The notes under the pieces: generated by a model
What the model was told of the DNA's origin: nothing
What the model saw: only the letters and a program-made list of their open reading frames with translations
Database searches by the model: none
Position numbers and translations under genes: made by a program
Part shown: in pieces, positions 38,982 through 48,900 of the stretch
Numbering within the stretch: the stretch's first letter is position 1
Layout: the number at the start of each line of letters is the position of its first letter
Origin: Hyalella azteca
Lineage: Eukaryota > Arthropoda > Malacostraca > Amphipoda > Hyalellidae
Direction of reading: 5' to 3'
NCBI RefSeq assembly: GCF_000764305.2
Contig: NW_025944285.1
Location: forward strand, 1 to 64,000
DNA: 64,000 bases

Positions 38982-39130
38982 AATGGAATAATAAATAACG
39001 ATGAGGTGGATAATAATAATGATGAGTAATAATAACGATGAATAAAAATAATGATGAGGTGGATAATAATAATGATGAGTAATAATAACGATGAATAAAA
39101 ATAATGATGAGGTGGAATAATAAATAACGA
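38982..39130. repeat. 53-bp AT-rich tandem repeat with AAT/GAT runs
   Basis: GATGAGGTGGATAATAATAA recurs with 53-bp spacing (39,000, 39,053 and, truncated, 39,106). It is a microsatellite-derived minisatellite. Confidence 0.85.
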
Positions 39131-40445
39131 TATGGTCGAATAATGTGCTAATCTGAATCGATACAATTTTGGGATCGTCATGACGTCTGAAGCTCTTTAA
39201 ATAATAGTGCCTGCGCGTCTTGCGCCATTTGACAGTCGTCGAGACGATAACCCGAATACTTTGCTTATGTTCTCTCTTTCCTTTTGAAGTAACGCATTAC
39301 TATTTACTTTTTTCATTAATGCGTAATAGTAACATGAGCGCCTTTTTTAAGAAAGCACGCGCTTGTCTTACAGAATTTGATTTAACAAGAAAAATAAAAA
39401 CTGGTGAGTTAAGTGAACTAATATACATAACAACGTACAGTAAGTAACGATGAGCACAGGTGTCAGTTGTTGGTCTCGCAGGTGCAAGTGTATTTTTCTG
39501 AAAATAATTTTTTCTGAACGATTTTTTGTGAAGCCTACACGGTCAGAGTGATCCTGGCCGCTGTCCCGATCAGATCAACAACCTGTAGAAACTTCAAATG
39601 TGACAAACTTTGTTTCCAAAGTAAAGGTTGTATACATCTTATGTTCTATGTGAAACTTTGACGCTCAGCGATCATTCATGTGAGAGAATACTCTTTCTAT
39701 TGCTCCGTGACCTAAGAGGAAAAAATTCTTAGTGAGAAGTGTACCTGCCGAAATTTTTCCGGTTCCTAATTATCGACAACAATCATTTTGATTCACTGAA
39801 GTAACATCTTCATTAGTCTGTTTATGATCGAGCCTCGCGCCATCGGTTTGTGAAGAATCCAAAACAGTGCAGATGTAACACGGCGTCATTGCGGTGTCAT
39901 ACACGACTTCCTTGATTGTAGGTCCAGAAAAATTGTGCTTGTGGCAATCGTGAAAATTTCTTAAAAGGTTTGAAATCTAGAATGAACATTGAGATACGTA
40001 AAATTAAAAATTTGTTACTAAGCGTACAATGTTCTCAGTGAAGAAAATTGAGCGCAACGTGCAAGAAATACAAATCCATGCAGGACTCGAAGTAACAATA
40101 GAAAGAGATAATTAACGACAGTAATTTGTTTCCCTAACCCTCCAATAATAATTAGGAGAAAATAACGAGGTACCTTCCTGTATTAGTGATAGGTGATTTC
40201 ATAACGCATTTGTTATTTATGTAATCTTGTATTTTACTGGGGTAATAATATGTATACTGTATCTCTCGTACGGTATCGTTCTTTTTCTTTACGTATTCTT
40301 GCATTTTACTAGCTGACGCAGCTTTGCATTTTTCTTACATAATTTTACATTTTAAGAATAAAATCTGTTACTTTCTCTCGTAATCTTGCATTTCTGTAGA
40401 AAATCATACAATTTGGTCTCGTAATCTTGCGTTTAAATTACGTAC
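39131..40445. other. AT-rich non-coding sequence with dispersed TAATCTTGCATTT motifs
   Basis: From about 40,200 a loose motif (TAATCTTGCATTT and variants) recurs every 40-60 bp. It continues on the far side of the fold-back element at 40,446-40,803 to about 40,975, suggesting an old degenerate array interrupted by that insertion. Confidence 0.4.
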
Positions 40446-40803
40446 ACTGAGAAAAATTTGTGGGTTTGGATCACCCACTTAGATGGGTCAACCGGGCCCA
40501 AATAGCGCTGAACACACTTGCCTAATTTGTGAGTAATACTGACCTATTACTGGCCCTTCAAATTTCTGATATAACTCACTTATGGCGTTAAATAGCTCTT
40601 TACGCCACCCATTTATGATTGATACGTAGGAAGCATCAGGGCGTCAGAGTGATTTAACGCCAAAAGTGAGTCATACATGAAATTTGAAGGGCCAGTAATA
40701 GGTCAGTGTAACCCACATATATGGTAAGTGAGTCAAAAAAGTGCAGCGCTATTTGTACGCAGTTGACTCATCTATAAGGGCCTGACTCACCCATTTCTCT
40801 CAT
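40446..40803. mobile_element. 358-bp fold-back (long inverted repeat) element
   Basis: The two halves are imperfect inverse copies over most of their length. Outer ends read ACTGAGAAAAATTTGTGGG and the inverse of CCCATTTCTCTCA. Matching inner blocks include CAAATAGCGCTG and CTGACCTATTACTGGCCCTT followed by CAAATTTC, and both halves meet near TTTACGCCACCC. It has no coding capacity. The structure fits a non-autonomous fold-back or MITE-type DNA element. No clear target duplication was identified. Confidence 0.85.
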
Positions 40804-41120
40804 TTCCCTCTTGCATTATTCGCTGGTAGTCTTGCAATTTCCCAGGATAATATTAGATTTTCCTTATATTTCCAATAATAATATTTTATTTTTCATACAT
40901 AACCTTGCATTTTACGTAGGCAATCCTACCTTATTTTAAGTAATTTATCATTTTCCTCACGTAATCTTGCAATCATGTGTGCTTGGTGTATTCAATCAAA
41001 AGCAAGGGAAATAAAACTCATGAGTCATTTGAAGAAACGCAGTCATATAACAAATTTCAGTCATAAAAAAAACTTCATTGTTATTGTTGAACGCTTTCGT
41101 TTGTGAGGGCTGGTCCAGTG

Positions 41121-41385
41121 GTAATAATAATATAATAATAATAATAATAGCGGTTTCAGTGTTTAGTAGGCCGTAGGCCTGTCGCCGATTCTTAACATCG
41201 CAGAACATTAACAGTATTTTGCGGTCTCAACCTCGCAACTCACTGCCACAATTCTGCTGTGCTTAACCGCCCGGCCTCCTCGCCGATTCTGACCAGAAAC
41301 TGGCGCACAGAGCTGGGATCGAACCCGCGCCTCTCTGCTCCAGTCTTGGTACTCTGAACTTTAACCACTGGGCCACCCTGCCCAG
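41121..41385 (-). mobile_element. tRNA-derived SINE, minus orientation
   Basis: Reading the minus strand, the head carries a pol III A box TGGCCCAGTGG (41,365-41,375) and a B box GGTTCGATCCC (41,315-41,325) 60 bp apart, as in a tRNA. An unrelated body follows, and the 3' end is a (TAA/TTA)n tail at 41,121-41,150. Head, body and simple-repeat tail in this order are diagnostic of a SINE. The body (GGCGAGGAGGCCGGG.. to ..TGTTCTGCGATGTT) is shared with the opposite-strand copy at 41,680-41,910. Confidence 0.85.
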
Positions 41386-41435
41386 TTTTCGTTTGTTTTG
41401 TGGACAATACACTGGACAATAGCTTTCGTTTGTGA

Positions 41436-41700
41436 GGGCTGGTCTAGTGGCAATAGTTTTCGTTTGTGAGGGCTGGTCTAGTGGTAATAGTTTTCGTTTG
41501 TAAGGGCTGGTCCAGTGGTAATAGTTTTCGTTTGTGAGGGCTGGTCCAGTGGTAATAGTTTTCGTTTGTGAGGGCTGGGCCAGTGGTAATAGTTTTCGTT
41601 TGTGAGAGTGAGGGCTGGTCCAGTGGTAATAGTTTTCGTTTGTGAGGGCTGGTCCAGTGGTAATAGTTTTCGTTGGTGAGGGCTGGTCCAGTGGTAATAG
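41436..41700. repeat. 33-bp tandem array derived from a SINE head, 8 units
   Basis: Units at about 41,436, 41,469, 41,502, 41,535, 41,568, 41,610, 41,644 and 41,678 read GAGGGCTGGTCCAGTGGTAA followed by TAGTTTTCGTTTG. TGGTCCAGTGG is the A-box segment of the adjacent SINE, so the array amplifies an A-box-containing head. One further isolated unit sits at about 41,095-41,125, left of the minus SINE, suggesting that SINE landed within or beside the array. Confidence 0.9.
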
Positions 41701-41910
41701 TTCAGAGTACCAGGATAGAGCGGTGCAGCAACGGGTTCGATCCCAGCTTCTTGCGACAGTTCTGGTCAAATCGGCGAGGAGGCCGGGTGATTAAGTAACG
41801 CAAAATTAGAGCAGTGAGTTGCGTGATCGAGGCCCGTAAGAAGATGTGATTGTTCTGCGATGTTCAGGCTTAATTAACGCTGACACTCTGTTCACCGCAA
41901 TACCGCTAAA
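41680..41910 (+). mobile_element. tRNA-derived SINE, plus orientation
   Basis: The A box TGGTCCAGTGG (41,684-41,694) and B box GGTTCGATCCC (41,734-41,744) lie 50 bp apart. Downstream comes the same body as the minus copy (TCTGGTC..CGGCGAGGAGGCCGGG.., GTGAGTTGCG.., TGTTCTGCGATGTT). It is more diverged than the minus copy and lacks a clear simple-repeat tail. Its head is the last unit of the tandem array. Confidence 0.8.
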
Positions 41911-42426
41911 CAAAACACTTTTTGTTCGCAGCGAGTGATCGTCAGGGTATAAAACAAAGGAAAAATTATTCCTTAATTTAAGCTATTTACTCACGCGTGT
42001 ACAATCATAGTTGAACTAGCATAAGGTACCCATCAGAAGCCCATTTTTGCGGATGTAGCTCGTTGTTCGCCAGTGACGGGCATTACCAAATCACCAAAAT
42101 GCTATCAAACCAGTCAACCAATTCGTCATGGGGATGACGGGTTTGTTTACGTTTCTCGATCTCAGTGACGTAACAAGAAAGCTGAACTGAAAGACGGAAC
42201 TTCTCGTGGGTCAACCTTATAGTTCAACCATGTGTACAACGAGACTTCCGAAAATATCATGCCAGCTAATACAATTAAATAATTACATTATAGCACTGAC
42301 TTATAACGAGCAAATAGGGTGCAAAACGTCCCAGAGAAATTTTTTGAGTGATTAGTTTTGTAGGACTTGTCTGTTTATCAAAAATTTCTTTAGAGTAAAC
42401 TGGGCTAACGTGCATTCATGAATACT
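41911..42426. other. Non-coding sequence between SINE pair and 36-bp array
   Basis: Nothing recognised. Confidence 0.5.
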
Positions 42427-42564
42427 TGCAGTTATTGACACGTCACTCTCACACTCCATGCATGCAGTTATTGACACGTCACTCACACACTCCGTGCATG
42501 CAGTTATTGACACGTCACTCACACACTCCGTGCATGCAGTTATTGACACGTCACTCACACACTC
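42427..42564. repeat. 36-bp minisatellite, 3.8 copies
   Basis: Units at 42,427, 42,463, 42,499 and 42,535 begin TGCAGTTATTGACACGTCAC and end CACACTCCGTGCA. Units abut directly with no spacers. The 36-bp period keeps frames open on both strands. Confidence 0.95.
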
Positions 42565-43389
42565 AGCTCCAGGAAAGCGAACGAAATCCACAGCACAACT
42601 CTGAATTTACGAGGAAGTAGAAATACAATGATGGTAGAAAACGAGGTAAGTTTGTATCTATACATAACATTTCAATCAATTATAGGGATCATAATGGCAA
42701 TTATGGAAATGTAGATCACGTATGATCATGTATGAGAGAGTGAATCTCTTGCATTTAGCACGAATTTAATCCAGAATGATGCTTGGCTTGTTTGCTAAGG
42801 TTCAAAGACACAAAATTTTCTAATCAAAGATAACCAGATCATGGATTTAAACCACAACGAAATGAGCTTGAATTCTCTGCTAATCCTTTTTAATATAAAT
42901 GAAAAGGAAAATGAATGTAGTATTATTCAAAATCTAACTTTACATTAAAATCACTGCTGTATTAAACAGTTTAATAGCACTAATGAAAAATGTAAATCCG
43001 CAAATCAAGATGCAGAGTAAAATTTTTTCGAACATGGGAAAAATTCTTTACTGTAGTGATTTCAATTCGTTGTTCGTGCCATTTTTTCTTGTGAACATCA
43101 TGAATCTCTTTGCTCACAACTAACTCGTTGATCACCAATTTCTGTACCTGCTTGCAACTTCGTTACCTCGAAGGACATAAAAACTCAATAGTTTATCTTC
43201 AAATATGGAACAGAAAACTGCGAATGAAAACGATGACTGCAATTATTTGGCTACACTCCTGTAAAAAAATTCTCCATATGACATGCGAATTGTGCGAGTA
43301 CATAAATCTGACATTCTTTCGGTAAAGACAAGCATTCTTTTGGTGAAGACTTCGATGACAATATTAATAAAAGATGGAAATGAAGGGGA
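42565..43389. other. AT-rich non-coding sequence
   Basis: No gene recognised. Confidence 0.5.
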
Positions 43390-43750
43390 AGGCTGTGTGA
43401 AAAAAAAGATAAGGAAGGCGGTGTGAAAGATAATGAAGGTGGCGTGAAAGACAGGCAAGGCGATATGAGAGATAAGGATGGCGGTGTGAAAGATAAGGAT
43501 GGCGGTGTGAAAGATAAGGAAGGCGGTGTGAAAGATAAGGATGGCGGTGTGAAAGATAAGGAAGGTGGCGTGAAAGACAGATAAGGATGGCGGTGTGAAA
43601 GATAAGGATGGCGGTGTGAAAGATAAGGAAGGTGGCGTGAAAGACAGGCAAGGCGGTATGAGAGATAAGGATGGCGGTGTGAAAGATAAGGAAAGTGGCG
43701 TGAAAGACAGGGAAGGCGATATGAGAGATAAGGAAGGCGGTGTGAAAGAT
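43390..43750. repeat. 21-bp minisatellite, about 17 units
   Basis: Purine-rich units of the type GATAAGGAAGGCGGTGTGAA, strongly strand-asymmetric (purines on plus). Variants (AAGGATGGCGGTG, AAGGAAGGTGGCG, GGCAAGGCGATATG) alternate in higher-order blocks. The 21-bp unit keeps all minus frames open and gives false Ser/Phe/Pro/Leu-repeat ORFs. Confidence 0.95.
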
Positions 43751-44227
43751 GAAGCAGACAGCGCGAGTTGAAAAAAAGACAGTGAGAAAAAGAGCGATGC
43801 TGGCAAAGCAAATTTTAATTATTACGAGAAAATATACTACGTTGTTGGTAGTTTGATGATGATCTTAAAAACAACTCTGATCAAGAGGATGATCCTAATG
43901 ATGCATATGAAATTAACATGATGGCGAATTAGACGTAAATGTAATAGCCTTCATTACAATGTTCAGTGTGACGACAGCAATGCTTATAAGTGTTCTAATT
44001 ATATTGATACGGAGAGGTTAACCTAATAGAACAAATATATGATAAGCTCTACAAACCAGTAACAAGATGTCATAGATGATAACCGGTGATGTCGAGTACC
44101 TACGATATTACCTAATGTATCGGTGATAAGTACCAGTGATTAGTATCGGTATATTATCACCAATATAAGTATCAGTGATATCAAGGATATTTTGTTCAGC
44201 ACGGTCTGAACCTCTACGCGATCAAGC
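43751..44227. other. Non-coding sequence between two minisatellites
   Basis: Nothing recognised except a short irregular GTGATAAGTACCAGTGAT-type repetition around 44,080-44,180. Confidence 0.5.
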
Positions 44228-44675
44228 CAAGCACGATCTTGAGCCCAGCACGATTTGAGCCAATTAAGCACGATCTTGAGCCCAGCACGATCTGAGCCCA
44301 GCACGATCGTGAGCCCAGCACGATCTTGAGCCCAGCACGATCTTGAGCCCAGCACGATTTGAGCCAATTAAGCACGATCTTGAGCCCAGCGCGATCTGAG
44401 CCCAGCACTATCTCGAGCCCAGCACGATCTCGAGCCCAGCACGATCGTGAGCCCAGCACGATCTTGAGCCCAGCACGATCTCGAGCCCAGCACGATCTCG
44501 AGCCCAGCACGATCACGAGCCCAGCACGATCTCGAGCCCAGCACGATCTCGAGCCCAGCACGATCTCGAGCCCAGCACGATCTCGAGCCCAGCACGATCA
44601 CGAGCCCAGCACGATCTCGAGCCCAGCACGATCTCGAGCCCAGCACGATCTGAGCCCAGCACGATCTCGAGCCCA
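44228..44675. repeat. 17/18-bp minisatellite, about 26 units
   Basis: Reiterations of CCCAGCACGATCTCGAG, with 17-bp (GATCTGAG) and 18-bp (GATCTCGAG, GATCTTGAG, GATCACGAG) variants. It is much more GC-rich than its surroundings. Mixed unit lengths shift the frame, so the long open frames through it are not genes. Confidence 0.95.
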
Positions 44676-45732
44676 TTACCTTCTCGGGCTCTCGATTGTG
44701 AGGCCGGCTTCACCTCCGACACGAAATTGTATCTCATCGAAAGAAGTTGGAGCACCAGAGCCTATCCATGGGTGACATTGAAAAAGCCTCTTAATGCGAG
44801 CTCCATGAAATCGGGATAACTTCGTGTATGCTTGAACAGTGAATAAAAGACCAGAAGATTAATGTAAAAAGATTAATTAATTCCGTGTTTAAACCGAAAA
44901 TATGGCGACCTCAAGACGGGCGAAAACGCCCGTAATCTAAAATTTTTTACATGCGACTGTGGATAAAGAAAGGCAGATTCACCCATCTCATGCAGGTTCC
45001 ATTATTGAGAGTTAATATCAAGAACTATTTATTTAATATAAACTTTTAAACAATTTAGATACATGAAAGTAGCTGCAATATCAACTTGATCAGGAAGCTA
45101 CGTCCTAGCATTATTTGTGGCATTTTTATATTATTTATGTTTCTAGATAATGCAGCATTATTTCATTCTAACTTTATAATTGTACAATATTCTCTCACGT
45201 CTCATGCTAAAAAAAACGAAATACCGACAAACTCAGCGCGTTTGCATAGATTTCTCTAGTACTGAAACTCATTAATGGTGAACATATATTATTAGTGCCG
45301 CCTCGACTCTAACCTACGCCACCTCAGACTAAAATCTTAACTAATATTCTTTACTACTAATTTATTGCAACCAGTCGAGATAAAAATATAGTACTTAACG
45401 AGAACTGTGCAAACTATTGACTAAATAGTACAAGCGAACAATGGTTTTTCCAACAATCTTAGTGGGCTACAAACAAATCAAATTATAGCTCGCATTTCGT
45501 AATTAACCCAGTCGCTCATCACAATAATTCATGGTAAGCTCCTGTAAAACTGCTAAGCTGCTACTTATTTATGCCGTGACTATCCCACAAAACTTTTCTA
45601 TCAAATGTTCCCAAAAGTCTTTCAATTGTTTAAGAAAAAAGCAACAAGTTATATATCAAAAACAATCTATTTCACTTTAAAATCACAAGAAACATAATGT
45701 ATTTATGAAATTATAAGATAGATACAATGGTT
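44676..45732. other. AT-rich non-coding sequence
   Basis: No gene or repeat recognised. It lies 3' of the recoded open frame and contains no ciliate-type telomere repeat that I could see. Confidence 0.5.
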
Positions 45733-45738
45733 TTTATT
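45733..45738 (-). promoter_or_regulatory. Candidate polyadenylation signal of the recoded ORF
   Basis: AATAAA on the minus strand, about 177 nt beyond the TGA at 45,915-45,917. Such a hexamer is common in AT-rich DNA. If used, it would indicate a transcribed gene. Confidence 0.3.
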
Positions 45739-45914
45739 TCCATTTGGACTTTCTTCTAGAAGATGCCTCTCCTAAAATTTTCTCCGCCGAAATGCTGTCT
45801 AAAAACATCAATCATGGCATGGTTTCCTTCGCCTAACGGCCAGCACGCGACGCTGATACATATTAAATTTTCAGTGACTGTTCACCACTCGAAACTTCTA
45901 TGAGTCCGACTCGG

Positions 45915-48900
45915 TCACTCGATGTTCGGGTAGAGCTGCACCAGACAGGGGTGCAGAGCGCGTAAAGCTTCGTGGTAATCGGCATGTATCCGCGCACTGG
46001 GGCCCTCATGTCGAAGTCTGGCCAGGAAGCCTCTTCTGATGGCGGCCACTGATCTATCCAATATTTAAGGCGGTAGGTTCTGTGTCTGCGTCATTTAGCC
46101 AGGATTGATTGGGACGCACGCTCTCCAAGCCCCTTAAACTATCTTATAGGCTTGCCTTGTTTAATTTTTTGGGTACGTACAATATTCGAATCGCTGAGTC
46201 TACTGCATAACAGGTTGGCCAGCAATAACTGGCAATTGACCAGAACAGCAATCGCCATTAAAAAGCTGGTTTTGCCGGCATTATTACAGTGGAATGCCGT
46301 TACCTCTGACAGGATTGTACATCGCGCGTCCGCAAGCTCCATGATAGTAAGTAGGAGGATCTTGTCCTGCAGCCCAGCAACACGAACGAAGGCAGGGAAA
46401 TCCAGATCCTGCCTACTCTCTTCGAGATTACGATGAACTTGGTTCTTCATTTGCCGAGCTTATCCGAGAGCTTCGCTATGTTTCAGAATCACTGGATGAT
46501 GGAATAGAAATACGCGGAAATTACACGCCCGAGTTAAAATCGTCCGATGTTGATTAAGAGCGCCTGACGTCCTGTCTTTCGGGACTAGATCGAATCATTA
46601 TCATTTGTCCTTGGTTTCCATTTCTACCATTTCCCATCACATTTTGACTCTATCCGGAATGACCTAATGGGTTGATCACAATATTGATTTGTTGCTATCC
46701 TGAAAGGTCACTGACGGCGATGGAAGTTGGAGATGATATAGGTTTTGCGTCCTTGTCACAGTTGCGCTTACTCTCTGAGACATGCGAGGAGCATCTTAGT
46801 TAATCGGTAGATTGGTAAGTCATATCCCTATTAGAATTATTCGTCTCATTCAGTTGAAGACCAGACTCACTGCTGTGCTACTGATGTGCTACAGTATGAC
46901 CTGAGTAACTCGACATAGGGCCACTTGACAGGTGGTGACTTGACTCACATTGACTCGTCATTGATCGACATGGAACGGTTCCTTTTTCGTACGGGGCTTC
47001 CTCCGCGTGGCTCGTTCTCAAATCTGTCCGTTGTTTATTCTCAATCGTTGTGCCCGAGTTTCTACGCTACTAGTTTGAATATTATGTAGAAACATCTTCA
47101 GTGATGACTGAATATTCTTAGGGTTTAGTCCTTAGAATCAGCTCATCGGTACGAATTCGGGAGGCTTGGTGCTGTTCAATTTCCTCCGCCCTGAATTATT
47201 CAGTTTCCTCTTTAATCTGTTGGAGATCAGACTTGTTGGAACGAGAAATCTAAGAAACCCGTGTTCTACGTGGCTCATCACTGCCAATCCGATTTTCACT
47301 AGTTTGATTTTAAATTTATTCTGTGTAGTATGATTAACGAGAATTTAAACTTGTACGCATTTCTGTATTTTCAGCATTCGTTTCATAGGCCGTCCTTGTG
47401 CCGTCAGTAGCACCACCCTCAAGACTAGATGTTAAATGCGATTATGGCAAATCTGATTAATTAGTTCTTCCCAATATCTAATCTTCGTCACTTCCTCGAG
47501 CTCCAGGGTGGGTAGAATGCAATTGTTGAACAAAATTACCAGTTGAAATATAATTTCTTGAAGCACCTGAACCATTTTGGGAGATTTTTAATTCCTGAGC
47601 TCTTCCAAAGTTAGTGACTCCCGTATCAGGGATCACTTGAGGAAACGAAGTCGATGAATTGGAATTGGCCGGTTGCGCAGATTGGTCATGTTACATGCTT
47701 TATCGAGTTTTAGAGAAAGTGTTGGGGTCTCTTGCTTGGATCAGTTCACTGCCCTCAGAATGCGGAGGAAAAAAATGCGGAATTCCGGCAGACGCTGACG
47801 AAAACTTTTAATTTTCTCTGGATTGCGGAATCAAATTTTCCGACTGATGGCTGAGAAGAGATCGTTAAGCCGTACCAGATATGCCTCCTCCTTGATATTA
47901 TGGATGAATTACCGAAGAATAAATTTCTTTCGTCGGTACAAGCTCGGTTGAATGTACTTCTCGTCTGCTGTCTCTACTCTCAGGTTTTTGCAGAGGGAAA
48001 GTACTCTACGAAATAGTTTTCTACACTCGTTGTTGAGATTCACTGCCATTCTGGTCCTCATTATGTAAATATTGATGATATTTAGGCTGCAGAGCCTTGT
48101 CTTATGAAACAGTTGGGGCAATTGTCCTCTAACTTCCGGATTGACTTGTTCTCGTTATTTCAGTTTAGCTGGGAGCATGTTAATAAAGAATCGGTTCTGA
48201 CGACGTTGACTACTACGTTTTCGATGGTTCGAAACTTTGTGAAACATGGGACGGATTGCTGTAGTACCTGTTAAATTGATCACTGCTCGTGCTCGAATTT
48301 GATGCATATTCTGGGGCAACAAACTAGGATGTCGAAGTTGAATGAGATGGCAACGAATTTATAGAAGGGTTGACGCGGACAAAAGGCTAAGACGGATTAC
48401 CGTAGAGTTCTTCTAAGTTTGCAGGTTATATTTATGGATTAAAATTATTTGTCTTAGTATTAGCTTCTTAGTTGTCTGGAACAGCCGTATACCTCTGAGC
48501 TTGGGAAGCTTAAATAACCTGAGTAGGTAGAGAATTTCCATTGACACTCGAACGTCCGGCAAAACTCATAGGGTCCATCAATGAGTTTTAAATCAATGTC
48601 TATTGCGGAATAATGAAGTTATTGTCAGGCTCTGTTTGATTTGTGTGCATCTGGGGTCCACTCGTAAAACGATTTCTTGATTTTTAAGAGGCAGAGTTTC
48701 CAATCGAAAATTCTGGTTGAGCATTGAAGTTTTGATTTTGAGATTAAGAACCGACAATTGTTGCCTAACTCGGGCGTTCCTTCATCGTGTCTTGAATTTA
48801 AGTCTCATCTTTGGTGGCATAGTTATTGCCAGACTAAAGATGATTTCTGTTTTCCATGGAAGAGCTGAAAGGAACGTGTGCTGGTCTCTGAGACGAAAAG

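Noticed and set aside
41315..41375. Possible functional tRNA gene on the minus strand
   Set aside because: A and B boxes are present but the sequence lacks a cloverleaf and continues into a SINE body with a TAA-type tail.
41263..41769. 168-codon minus-strand ORF
   Set aside because: It spans a SINE, the 33-bp array and part of a second SINE; there is no protein-like sequence.
42427..42564. Possible CRISPR-like array (36-bp repeats)
   Set aside because: Units abut with no spacers and the context is eukaryotic, so it is an ordinary minisatellite.
43243..43811. Two 186-187-codon minus-strand ORFs rich in Ser/Phe/Pro/Leu
   Set aside because: They are the 21-bp minisatellite read in alternative frames.
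44214..44775. Long Arg/Ser/Trp-repeat ORFs on both strands
   Set aside because: Products of the 17/18-bp minisatellite; open in several frames at once, so not genes.
46139..46450. 103- and 94-codon ORFs on opposite strands
   Set aside because: Both are shadows of the C-terminal part of the recoded ORF. My first reading of this region as a decayed retroelement or viral remnant was dropped once the TGA-free frame was found.
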